The translations under genes were made by a program, and so were the position numbers. DNA of 64,000 bases from Variovorax paradoxus. GTDB lineage: Bacteria; Pseudomonadota; Gammaproteobacteria; Burkholderiales; Burkholderiaceae_C. The notes under the pieces were generated by a model. The model did no database searches. It was not told the DNA's origin and saw only the letters and a program-made list of their open reading frames with translations. The stretch covers positions 1 to 64,000 of the forward strand of contig NZ_JAUSRN010000021.1 in the NCBI RefSeq assembly GCF_030811855.1, read 5' to 3'. This document shows positions 7,929 through 15,229 of the stretch, piece by piece (within the stretch, counting starts at the first letter, position 1; each line of letters opens with the position of its first letter).

Positions 7929-9269
7929 ATGACGACGACGTCCAGCATCAGTCCGCAAGGCGCACAGCCTGTGCCGAACACGTCCGGAAACGACGCCCGG
8001 CAGGGCGACGAACACTCGCACATCGCACCCGGTGAGATCGCCGTGGGCGTGATCATCGGCCGCGCCTCGGAATATTTCGATTTCTTCGTCTACGGCATTG
8101 CCTCAGTGCTGGTGTTCCCGGCGGTATTCTTTCCGTTCGAGGCGCGTCTGGAGGGAACCCTCTACGCCTTCGTGGTTTTCTCCTTCGCATTCATCGCGCG
8201 GCCGTTCGGAACTGTCATTTCAATGGCCATCCAGCGACGGTTCGGGCGAGAGGCCAAGCTGACCATTGCGCTGTTCGTGCTCGGCACTTCCACCGCGGGC
8301 ATCGCCTTCTTGCCGGGCTACGCGAGCATCGGGTTCACGTCGATCGTGCTGTTGTCGGTGTTCCGCTTTGCCCAGGGCCTGGCGCTCGGCGGCTCATGGG
8401 ACGGCCTGCCATCGCTGCTGGCGCTCAATGCGCCGCAGAACCGCCGCGGCTGGTACGCCATGCTGGGCCAGCTGGGTGCGCCGCTCGGCTTCTTCGTGGC
8501 CAGCGCTCTGTTCGCCTACCTGTATGCCAACCTGCCCCTCAAGGATTTCCTCGACTGGGGCTGGCGCTACACCTTCTATGTTGCGTTTGCGATCAACGTT
8601 GTGGCGCTGTTTGCGCGCCTGCGGCTGGTAGCCACCGAAGAATATTCGCGCCTGCTGGAAGAGCGCGAACTGCAGCCCACCAGCGTGGTCGAGCTGGCGC
8701 GTTCGCAAGGCGCCAACTTGCTCATTGGCGCGTTCGCGGCGCTGGCCAGCTATGCGCTGTTCCACCTGATTACGGTGTTTCCGCTGTCGTGGATCACGCT
8801 GTACTCCGACCAATCGATCACCGAGTTTTTGGTGGTGCAGATGATCGGCGCGGTGCTCTGCGCCGGCGGCATCGTGGCCTCGGGCCTGATTGCCGACCGC
8901 GTGGGCCGCCGCTTCACGCTGGGCGGCCTGGCCGCGATGATCGCGGTCTTCAGCGGTTTTGCGCCCACGCTGCTCGATGGCGGCCGCGTCGGCCAGGACA
9001 TTTTCATTTTGCTGGGCTTCGTGCTGCTGGGGCTCTCCTACGGCCAGGCGGCCGGCGCGGTGACCTCGAACTTCGAGCCCAAATACCGCTATACGGGCGC
9101 TGCGCTCACGGCCGACCTGGCGTGGCTTATCGGTGCGGCTTTTGCCCCGCTGGTGGCACTGGGCCTGTCGGCGAATTTCGGGCTGGCCTATGTGAGCGTC
9201 TACCTGCTGTCGGGTGCGGTCGGCACGCTGGCGGCGCTGGGGCTGAACCGGGCGCTCGTGCGCGACTGA
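7929..9269 (+). CDS. MFS transporter, metabolite:H+ symporter (MHS)-like
   Basis: A 446-residue major facilitator with about twelve hydrophobic helices. IGRASEYFDFFVYGIASVLVFP at the first helix and RPFGTVISMAIQRRFGRE at the loop 2-3 position follow the sugar/metabolite-proton symporter pattern (ShiA, KgtP, ProP relatives). GLIADRVGRRFTLGG is the second-half loop motif. It probably imports an organic acid or osmolyte by proton symport; the substrate cannot be read from sequence. It diverges from the cyo operon, with a 175-base shared control region. A strong terminator follows its stop. Confidence 0.8.
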   Translation: MTTTSSISPQGAQPVPNTSGNDARQGDEHSHIAPGEIAVGVIIGRASEYFDFFVYGIASVLVFPAVFFPFEARLEGTLYAFVVFSFAFIARPFGTVISMAIQRRFGREAKLTIALFVLGTSTAGIAFLPGYASIGFTSIVLLSVFRFAQGLALGGSWDGLPSLLALNAPQNRRGWYAMLGQLGAPLGFFVASALFAYLYANLPLKDFLDWGWRYTFYVAFAINVVALFARLRLVATEEYSRLLEERELQPTSVVELARSQGANLLIGAFAALASYALFHLITVFPLSWITLYSDQSITEFLVVQMIGAVLCAGGIVASGLIADRVGRRFTLGGLAAMIAVFSGFAPTLLDGGRVGQDIFILLGFVLLGLSYGQAAGAVTSNFEPKYRYTGAALTADLAWLIGAAFAPLVALGLSANFGLAYVSVYLLSGAVGTLAALGLNRALVRD

Positions 9270-9301
9270 GCGACGGATCCGAGCTGCTTCTCAGTTTCTT
9301 C

Positions 9302-9328
9302 AAAAGGGGCCGGTCGGCCCCTTTTTTG
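9302..9328 (+). terminator. rho-independent terminator after the MFS gene
   Basis: AAAAGGGGCC (9302-9311) pairs with GGCCCCTTTT (9316-9325) around a GGTC loop and runs into six T residues. It lies 32 bases past the MFS stop and isolates that gene from the HAD gene. Confidence 0.9.
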
Positions 9329-9358
9329 TTTTCCGGCGCGCAGGCTTAGGATCGCTCC

Positions 9359-10039
9359 ATGTTCTCTGCCGCCATCTTTGACATGGACGGGCTGCTCATC
9401 GATTCGGAGCGGCCGATCATGGCTGCCTGGATCGAAGCCGCTCGCACGCTCGACATCGAGCTTTCGCACAGCCAGTACCTGCAGGTGGTGGGCCTCGCCA
9501 CTGCGGAGTCGGAGCTGATCCTCGGCGCGCTGCTGGGCGGCCCTGAGGCCTACAGGCATGCCATCGACCATGTCCGCAAACTGCTGCAACTCCAGCGCGC
9601 GGACGGGCTTCCGATGTTTCCCATCAAGCCCGGCGCGACCGAGTTCCTGGGTGCGCTGCGGCAGCGCGGAACACGTTGCGCGGTGGCATCGTCATCGACG
9701 AGCGGGCAGATACAGGCTTGCCTTGGCAGCCTCGACGTGCTTCACCATTTCGAGGCATTCGCGGGCGGTGACGAGGTGGCGCGCGCCAAGCCCGATCCTG
9801 CGCTCTACCTGCTGGCGGCGGAGCGCCTGGGCGTCGACCCGGCCGAATGCGTGGCCTTCGAGGACAGCGAGAACGGCGCCAAGGCCGCGCTGGCGGCAGG
9901 CCTCCGTGTCGTGATCGTGCCGGACCTCAAGCACCCGCCCGCATCGATCGTCGAGCGGGCGTTCCATGTGCTCGACTCCCTGCACGAAGCCGTGGCCCAT
10001 GTGCCGCGGTGGTTTCCCGGCCAGGTGATACGCACATGA
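9359..10039 (+). CDS. HAD superfamily (subfamily IA) phosphatase/phosphomutase-like protein
   Basis: A 226-residue HAD hydrolase. Motif I is FDMDGLLID (nucleophile Asp8, acid/base Asp10), a Ser/Thr follows in CAVASSSTS, Lys lies in VARAKPDPALY, and acidic motif IV is AFEDSENGAKAALAAG. The cap inserted after motif I suits sugar-phosphate phosphatases or beta-phosphoglucomutase-like enzymes. The likely reaction is dephosphorylation of a small phosphorylated metabolite in the cytoplasm; the substrate is undetermined. Its stop overlaps the ATG of the next small gene, so the two are co-translated. Confidence 0.88.
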   Translation: MFSAAIFDMDGLLIDSERPIMAAWIEAARTLDIELSHSQYLQVVGLATAESELILGALLGGPEAYRHAIDHVRKLLQLQRADGLPMFPIKPGATEFLGALRQRGTRCAVASSSTSGQIQACLGSLDVLHHFEAFAGGDEVARAKPDPALYLLAAERLGVDPAECVAFEDSENGAKAALAAGLRVVIVPDLKHPPASIVERAFHVLDSLHEAVAHVPRWFPGQVIRT

Positions 10040-10371
10040 TCAAGATCGGGACCCTCTGCCACGTGCTCGACAGCTGCCTTGCGTCGCCGATGACCGAGCG
10101 CGCCGTTGGACGCATCGTGGAGGTGGTCTCCGCGCCTTACGAGGCGCCCAGCGAGCGCTACCTGCCCGGCACCTACTACGACGTGCTGTTCGAGGGCTGG
10201 ACCTTCTATTGCCGCAGCGACAAGCTCGTGCCCATTTCCGATCCCGATGCGGATGTCGGCAATTGGGAAGACGAATTCATCGACGCCGCTGACAGCCTTC
10301 CTTCGAGGGCACCTCAGAGCACTTCGTCGCGCAACTGCGGGAACACCTTCGACACCTTGGCGAGCAGGTAG
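10036..10371 (+). CDS. small conserved-looking hypothetical protein coupled to the HAD gene
   Basis: A 111-residue acidic soluble protein beginning MIKIGTLCHVLDSCLASPMT. Its ATG overlaps the HAD stop (ATGA). The first 80 residues have a folded, beta-rich look (RIVEVVSAPYEAPSERYLPGTYYDVLF, then WTFYCRSDKLVPISDPD), reminiscent of small SH3-like barrels. The last 19 codons overlap the convergent oxygenase gene and look low in constraint (PQSTSSRNCGN). No family was recognised. Translational coupling supports a real gene working with the phosphatase. Confidence 0.6.
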   Translation: MIKIGTLCHVLDSCLASPMTERAVGRIVEVVSAPYEAPSERYLPGTYYDVLFEGWTFYCRSDKLVPISDPDADVGNWEDEFIDAADSLPSRAPQSTSSRNCGNTFDTLASR

Positions 10372-11333
10372 TCGCCGTAGCGGCCGTTGAAGGCATGCAC
10401 GTTGGCGCGGTCCCAGCGCTCGGAGCTGTCGTCGCGCGCCTCGGCACCCGCGAGGCCTTCGATGCGCTGTACGCGCGCTTCGAAATTCGGATCGAAGAAC
10501 AGCGGAAACGAGAGCCGGTCGCGCCCCGAGGTGTTGCGCCTCACGCGGTGCGGCGTCGACTTGTAGAGCCCACCGGTCATGCGGTCGAGCATGTCGCCGA
10601 TGTTGCAGACGAAGGAGCCGGCAATCGGCGGCGCGTCGATCCAGCCGCCAGGCGTGTGCACCGAAAGGCCACCCACGTCGTCCTGGTGCAGGATGGTGAG
10701 AAGGCCGTAGTCCGTGTGCTCGCCCACGCCCCATTGCACGTCCAGGCCTTCGGGCACGGGCTGCGAGGGGTAGTTGAAGAGACGGAACAGGATCAGCGGA
10801 TCAGCGGTGTAACGCTCGGCGAAATACGTGGCCGGCAGGCCGAGGCTCAGTGCAATGCCTTCCATCAGTCGGTGGCCCAGCTGTGTGACGGCCGCCATGT
10901 AGTCGAGGATGGCTTCGCGCAAGCCCGGTACCTCGGGGAAGAGGTTGGGCCCGTGCACCGGCGTCTTCGCCTGCACCAGCGGATGGGAGGCGGGCAGCTC
11001 GGTGCCCAGGTAGAGGCCTTCCTTCCAGTCGGGCCGGCCCGAGGTGAGTTCGCCGCCGAGCGGAAAGTAGCCGCGCCAGGCGCGCCCGCCCAAGGCCATG
11101 CGCCATCGCATCTTGGTTTCTTCAGGCAGTTCGAAGAAGCGGCGGCTCAGGTCTTCGAGCCGCTGCACCAGCGCCGCGTAGACGCCATGGCCCGTGACGT
11201 AGAAAAAACCGTGCGCGCGACAGGCCGCGCCGATCTGCGCGGCCACGCGGTTGCGTTCGGGCGCGCCCGAAATGAGCGGCGCGATATCGATCACTGGAAG
11301 CGTCTGTGTGTCGGTCATGGGCATGAAGAGCAT
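10314..11333 (-). CDS. isopenicillin N synthase-family 2-oxoglutarate/Fe(II) dioxygenase
   Basis: A 339-residue non-heme iron oxygenase. The N-terminal DIOX_N region is LPVIDIAPLISG with HGFFYVTGHGV. The iron triad is His and Asp in GEHTDYGLLTILHQDD and a distal His in TPHRVRR; Arg/Ser in RDRLSFPLFF should bind 2-oxoglutarate. It probably oxidises a small organic or amino-acid-like substrate. It starts two bases after the ABC ATPase stop, making it the fifth gene of the amino-acid transporter operon, so the imported compound may be its substrate. An internal Met at 11318 (MTDTQTLP) is an equally good start, as neither has a clear ribosome site. Confidence 0.88.
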   Translation of the reverse strand: MLFMPMTDTQTLPVIDIAPLISGAPERNRVAAQIGAACRAHGFFYVTGHGVYAALVQRLEDLSRRFFELPEETKMRWRMALGGRAWRGYFPLGGELTSGRPDWKEGLYLGTELPASHPLVQAKTPVHGPNLFPEVPGLREAILDYMAAVTQLGHRLMEGIALSLGLPATYFAERYTADPLILFRLFNYPSQPVPEGLDVQWGVGEHTDYGLLTILHQDDVGGLSVHTPGGWIDAPPIAGSFVCNIGDMLDRMTGGLYKSTPHRVRRNTSGRDRLSFPLFFDPNFEARVQRIEGLAGAEARDDSSERWDRANVHAFNGRYGDYLLAKVSKVFPQLRDEVL

Positions 11334-11334
11334 G

Positions 11335-12078
11335 TCATGGGCCGCGCGCGAAGGGCGAGCGGATGTCCGAAAGAAACTGCTGCGCGCGCGGGTGTTGCGG
11401 CCGATTGAAGAAGTCGTCGGGCGTGGCGCGCTCGAGCACCTTGCCCTCGTCCATGAAGATCACGCGATCGGCCACTTCGCTCGCGAAGCCCATCTCGTGC
11501 GTGACGCAGACCATCGTCATGCCGTCGCGCGTGAGGTCGCGCATCACGAGCAGCACCTCACCCACCATCTCGGGATCGAGCGCACTGGTGGGCTCGTCGA
11601 ACAGCATGAGCGGCGGCTGCATGGCGAGCGCGCGCGCAATCGCCACGCGCTGCTGCTGGCCGCCCGAGAGTTCGCTGGGCCATGCGTTGGCCTTGTTCGC
11701 AAGACCGACGCGCTGCAGCAGCGCCATCGCGCGCTCTTCGGCCTCCTTGCGCGTGAGGCCGCGCAACTGCATCGGCGCCATCGTGCAGTTCCGCAGCACC
11801 GTGAGATGCGGGAACAGGTTGAACTGCTGGAACACGAAGCCGATGCGCGAGCGGAACGCGTTCACGTCGGTGCCTGGCGCGTGGATGTCCTTGCCGTCGA
11901 AAAGAATGCGGCCCGACTGGATCGGCTCCAGCCGGTTGAAGGTGCGAATCAGCGTCGACTTGCCCGAGCCCGATGGCCCGCACACCACGACAACTTCGCC
12001 CTTGTGGATGGTCTCGTTGATGTCGACCAGGGCCTGGTAGCTGCCGTACCACTTGTTGACGTTCTGCAGTTCGATCAT
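11335..12078 (-). CDS. polar amino-acid ABC transporter ATP-binding protein
   Basis: A 247-residue ATPase of the GlnQ/GltL class. It has Walker A GPSGSGKST (34-42), Q-loop FVFQQFNLFPHLTV, signature LSGGQQQRVAIARALA, Walker B LMLFDEPTSALDPE and the switch His in CVTHEMGFA. It energises uptake through the two adjacent permeases at the cytoplasmic face. The ATG overlaps the stop of the upstream permease gene (ATGA). All catalytic motifs are intact and the length is normal for the family. Confidence 0.95.
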   Translation of the reverse strand: MIELQNVNKWYGSYQALVDINETIHKGEVVVVCGPSGSGKSTLIRTFNRLEPIQSGRILFDGKDIHAPGTDVNAFRSRIGFVFQQFNLFPHLTVLRNCTMAPMQLRGLTRKEAEERAMALLQRVGLANKANAWPSELSGGQQQRVAIARALAMQPPLMLFDEPTSALDPEMVGEVLLVMRDLTRDGMTMVCVTHEMGFASEVADRVIFMDEGKVLERATPDDFFNRPQHPRAQQFLSDIRSPFARGP

Positions 12079-12797
12079 GCGGACACCTTGGGGGCCGAAG
12101 TGGGATTGGCGATGGACATGCCGCGCCGCGCGAGACGGCGCTCGAGCCAGTAGGCGAATCGCGACAGCCCGAAGCAGAGAATGAAATAGGTGAGGCCCAG
12201 GATCAAATAGATCTGCGCCGGCTTTGTGAACACCTGCGTGTTGATCTGCGTCGCGATGAACGACACCTCGGCCAGCCCGATGATGTAGCCCAGCGAGGTT
12301 TCCTTGATGGTCGAGACGAACTGGTTCACCAGAGAGGGCAGCATGCTGCGCAGCGCCTGCGGCAGCACCACGAGGCGCATCGCGCGGCCATAGTCCAGGC
12401 CCAGCGCGCGGGCGGTTTCCATCTGGCCGCGCGGCAGGCCCTGGATGCCGGCGCGCACGATCTCGGCGAGGTACGCCGCATCGAACACCACGAGCGCGAT
12501 CAGCATGGTGGTGAACTGGTCGGTTTTCACGCCCGTCACGCTGGGCAGGAAGAAGTAGGCCCAGAAAATCACCATCAGCAAGGGAAGGCCGCGCACCACG
12601 AAGACGAAACCCGTGACCGGCCAGCGCAGCCACCGCCACGGGCTCACGCGTGCAAGGCCAAGCACGATACCCAGCGGCAGCGCGAGCACGAGGCCGCAAG
12701 AGGCGAGCAGCAACGTGAGCACCAGCCCGCCGAGCGGCCCGTTCGGATACTGCCCGATGAGAAAGTAGACCCAGTAGTCGTTGATGATCTCTAGCAT
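12075..12797 (-). CDS. polar amino-acid ABC transporter permease (second)
   Basis: A 240-residue inner-membrane permease of the HisMQ/GltJK family. Hydrophobic helices start near residue 22. The EAA loop reads ETARALGLDYGRAMRLVVLPQALR, followed by LPSLVNQFVSTIKETSLGYIIG. The start at 12797 (MLEIINDY) is chosen because the upstream in-frame extension lacks permease character. It is 13 bases downstream of the first permease gene and overlaps the ATPase gene, so the order is SBP, permease, permease, ATPase, oxygenase. Confidence 0.93.
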   Translation of the reverse strand: MLEIINDYWVYFLIGQYPNGPLGGLVLTLLLASCGLVLALPLGIVLGLARVSPWRWLRWPVTGFVFVVRGLPLLMVIFWAYFFLPSVTGVKTDQFTTMLIALVVFDAAYLAEIVRAGIQGLPRGQMETARALGLDYGRAMRLVVLPQALRSMLPSLVNQFVSTIKETSLGYIIGLAEVSFIATQINTQVFTKPAQIYLILGLTYFILCFGLSRFAYWLERRLARRGMSIANPTSAPKVSA

Positions 12798-12810
12798 CAA
12801 ATCAACTTTT

Positions 12811-13506
12811 CTAGATGGTTCGCACCGGATAGCGGTGGTGGTACCAGGTGGCAAGGCCGGTGATCGCGAGCGACACCGTCAGGTACGCTGCGCTCGCGAA
12901 CGCGAACGACTCGAAGCTGCGGAAGGTCGCACTCTCGACCTGCCCGGCCTGGTACATCAGCTCGGCCACGCCGATCACGGTGGCGATCGAGGTGTTCTTC
13001 CAGAGGCTCAGCGTCTGCGAGATGAGCGGCGGCACCGTGACGCGCAGCGCCTGCGGCAGCACCACGCGGCGCATGGTGTCCAGAAAGCCGAAGCCCAGCG
13101 CGCGGCCGGCCTCGAACTGCACAGTGGGAATCGCGCGGATGCCGCTGCGGATGTCTTCCGCCATGAACGCGGCCGTATAGAGAGAAAGCGCGATGATGGC
13201 GCTGTAGGCCTCGATGTGCCCGGCATACAGCCATTGCTTGATGCCCTCGGGCAGCAGCTCGGGCGCGCCGAAGTACCAGAACAGCATGTGCGCGAGCAGC
13301 GGCACATTGCGTATGACTTCGATATACGCAAAGCCGAGCCAGCGCAGCGGTGCGAGCGGTGCAAGGCGCAGCAGCGCCACCACCAGCGCGATGGGCAGCG
13401 CCAGCACCAGCGAGGCCGCCAGCAGTTGCAGCGACAGCAGCAGGCCTGCGACCAGCATGTCGTGGTACTTGCCGGTGAGTAGCAACGAATAGTCGAACAG
13501 GGGCAT
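12811..13506 (-). CDS. polar amino-acid ABC transporter permease (first)
   Basis: A 231-residue permease of the same HisMQ/GltJK family. It shows RNVPLLAHMLFWYFG and an EAA loop EAGRALGFGFLDTMRRVVLPQALRV, with five or so membrane helices. It probably forms a heterodimeric channel with the next permease. The start at 13506 (MPLFDYSLLL) is preferred; longer readings would begin inside the repeat separating it from the binding-protein gene. That repeat (13543-13658) probably sets the stoichiometry between binding protein and membrane parts. Confidence 0.92.
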   Translation of the reverse strand: MPLFDYSLLLTGKYHDMLVAGLLLSLQLLAASLVLALPIALVVALLRLAPLAPLRWLGFAYIEVIRNVPLLAHMLFWYFGAPELLPEGIKQWLYAGHIEAYSAIIALSLYTAAFMAEDIRSGIRAIPTVQFEAGRALGFGFLDTMRRVVLPQALRVTVPPLISQTLSLWKNTSIATVIGVAELMYQAGQVESATFRSFESFAFASAAYLTVSLAITGLATWYHHRYPVRTI

Positions 13507-13542
13507 GGGGGGCGACAGTATCACCGCGTCGCAGGGAATTTG

Positions 13543-13658
13543 GCTCCCTCCCCCGCTGGGGGAGGGTTGGGGTGGGGGCGCGGCGGCGCTCAGCACATCG
13601 CGGCCTGTGCAAAGGCCGCTTGCCCCCATCCCTGCCTTCCCCCAGAGGGGGAAGGAGA
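13543..13658. repeat. paired REP/BIME-like hairpins, copy 1
   Basis: Two GC-rich inverted modules lie about 45 bases apart. The left runs CTCCCTCCCCC to GGGGGAGGG then TTGGGGTGGGGGC; the right runs GCCCCCATCCC to CTTCCCCC then AGGGGGAAGGAG. Each folds alone and each is roughly complementary to the other. The element sits exactly between the binding-protein gene and the first permease gene of the amino-acid operon. A related element at 38383-38500 has the same position in the urt operon. Confidence 0.8.
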
Positions 13659-13667
13659 AATACCGGA

Positions 13668-14495
13668 TCAGTCGATCTTGTCGCTCTCGAGCTTGAAGTC
13701 GCGCGTCTGGAAGCCCGATGCCGTGTTCGGGCCATACCACTTGACGAAGATCTTCTGCGCCTCGCCCGACTTCTCGAGCTCGCGCAGGGTCTCGTCCACC
13801 ACGGCCTTCAACCCGCTCTCGCCCTTCTTGATGCCGATGGCCAGCGCCTCGGTGCTCAGGTTCTGCTTGAGCACCACGTACTGGGCCTTCTGCGGGCCCA
13901 GCTTGGCATAGCTGCGCAGCAGAGCGGCCTCGTCGTCCACATAGCCCACGCCCTTGCCCTGCTGCAGCGCCTGGAAGGCCTGCTGGCTGGTGTCGAAGGT
14001 CACGACCTCGGCCGTGGGCACGGCCTTGCGGATGTTGGGCTCTTGCGTGCCGCCGCGGATGGTCAGCACCTTCTTGCCGGCGAGCTGGGGCACGTCGGTG
14101 ATGCCGCTGTCCTTCTTCACGATGGCCTTCTGGCCGGTGACGAAGGTGGTGAGCGAGAAATCGATCTGCGCCTCGCGCTCCTTGTTGTGCGTGAGGCCGG
14201 CGGCCACCAGGTCGACATGGCCCTGCTGCAGCTCGGGAATGCGCGCGGCCACCGCGATCTGCTTGAGCACCGGCTTCACGCCGATCTTCTTTGCAATGGC
14301 ATTCACCAAGTCGACTTCGTAGCCCACAATCTGGCGCGTCTTCGGATCGATGAAAGTGGCGGGCTCATCGGTGCCCAGCACGCCGACCACGAGTTCGCCT
14401 TTTTTCTTGATGTCGGCGAGCTGGTCTGCATGGGCGGCGATGCCCGTCAGCAGGGCGGAGGCCGCGAGGGCCGCGGCAATGATGTTCAAGCGCAT
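13668..14495 (-). CDS. amino-acid ABC transporter periplasmic binding protein (SBP_bac_3)
   Basis: A 275-residue protein with a Sec signal peptide (MRLNIIAAALAASALLTGIAA, cleavage about AHA/DQ) and a type 3 solute-binding domain. Family features are KKKGELVVGVLGTDEPATF, VGYEVDLVNAIAKKIG, DLVAAGLTHNKEREAQIDFS and GYVDDEAALLRSYA. The start at 14495 follows a strong AGAAGGAGAAG ribosome site; the in-frame extension upstream is not signal-like. It should bind a polar amino acid or analogue in the periplasm. It heads the operon, in front of the hairpin element and permeases. A substrate of the downstream oxygenase would be a plausible ligand. Confidence 0.93.
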   Translation of the reverse strand: MRLNIIAAALAASALLTGIAAHADQLADIKKKGELVVGVLGTDEPATFIDPKTRQIVGYEVDLVNAIAKKIGVKPVLKQIAVAARIPELQQGHVDLVAAGLTHNKEREAQIDFSLTTFVTGQKAIVKKDSGITDVPQLAGKKVLTIRGGTQEPNIRKAVPTAEVVTFDTSQQAFQALQQGKGVGYVDDEAALLRSYAKLGPQKAQYVVLKQNLSTEALAIGIKKGESGLKAVVDETLRELEKSGEAQKIFVKWYGPNTASGFQTRDFKLESDKID

Positions 14496-14545
14496 GTTCT
14501 TCTCCTTCTGGGATAGCAGGGACGGCACCATATCAATAAAACCGT

Positions 14546-14579
14546 GGATTATTAAATCCTCAATCGACATATGCATATG
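14546..14579. promoter_or_regulatory. two dyads in the SBP/truncated-hemoglobin divergent region
   Basis: GGATT-ATTA-AATCC (14546-14559) and the perfect 12-bp palindrome CATATGCATATG (14568-14579) sit 50-85 bases upstream of the binding-protein start, in the only AT-rich stretch of the region. On the minus strand a TTGAGG (-35-like) and TTTATT (-10-like) pair lies here. These are candidate promoter and operator elements for the amino-acid operon; no regulator is assigned. Confidence 0.35.
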
Positions 14580-14670
14580 GGCGCCCGAATGGTCCTGACG
14601 CGGGTGCTGGGATTCGCGGGAATTCGAACCTCGCGCAGCCCACGGCGGCGGCTGGAGAGATACTCCCGCC

Positions 14671-15090
14671 ATGCAGATTCACGAAAAGCCACCCGTCGAC
14701 ACGCCCTTCGAATGGATCGGCGGCGAACCCAAGGTGCAGGCGCTGGTCGACCGCTTCTACGACCTGATGGAGCTCGAGCCTGCCTATGCGCAACTGCGCG
14801 CGGTGCACGGCACCAGCCTCGAGAATGCGCGCCAGCGGCTCTTCTGGTTCCTGTGCGGCTGGCTCGGCGGACCGCAGCACTACACCGACCGCTTCGGCCA
14901 TCCGATGCTGCGCGCGCGCCATCTGCCGCAAAGCATCGGCGGGCACAGCATCGGCATCAAGGAGCGCGACCAATGGCTGGCCTGCATGGACCAGGCGATG
15001 GGCGAGACCGGCGTGCCCGAGGCGCTCCGCGCGCGGCTGCGCGATTCGTTTTTCCAGACGGCGGACTGGATGCGCAATCGCGGCGAATGA
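14671..15090 (+). CDS. group II (trHbO-type) truncated hemoglobin
   Basis: A 139-residue truncated globin. FEWIGGEPKVQALVDRFYDLM matches helices A-B, LFWFLCGWLGGPQHYTDRFGHPMLRARH gives the CD-E-F region with Tyr at CD1/B10 neighbourhoods and the proximal His, and ERDQWLACMDQAM carries the conserved Trp of group II globins. It binds O2 or NO in the cytoplasm and is usually linked to oxygen or nitric-oxide chemistry. A GGAGAGA ribosome site precedes the ATG. It diverges from the amino-acid operon, and its 3' end abuts an inverted copy of the dispersed repeat. Confidence 0.9.
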   Translation: MQIHEKPPVDTPFEWIGGEPKVQALVDRFYDLMELEPAYAQLRAVHGTSLENARQRLFWFLCGWLGGPQHYTDRFGHPMLRARHLPQSIGGHSIGIKERDQWLACMDQAMGETGVPEALRARLRDSFFQTADWMRNRGE

Positions 15091-15186
15091 GGCTCGCCCC
15101 CAGTCTGCGCGCACTTCGTGTCGCCACGCCAACCCCCTACCGGGGGCAACACCAGAGGCCCGGCGAAACCGGTTCCTCGGTGTTCC
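15091..15186 (-). repeat. dispersed intergenic repeat, copy 1 (inverted)
   Basis: This copy is the reverse complement of the elements at 16472, 16572 and 24182. It shares CCCCCTACCGGGGG, GCGCACTTCGTGTCGC and a terminal GGCTCGCCCCCAG. The CCCCC-GGTA-GGGGG core forms a hairpin. It starts directly after the globin stop and lies upstream of the FAD reductase gene. Confidence 0.85.
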
Positions 15187-15229
15187 ACGAAGGATGCAGA
15201 ACAATCTACGACTAGAAAGACCTGTCTAC

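Noticed and set aside
14600..14645. A T-arm-like GGTTCGAATTC stretch on the minus strand
   Set aside because: Neither a full acceptor stem nor an anticodon arm can be drawn; likely chance.
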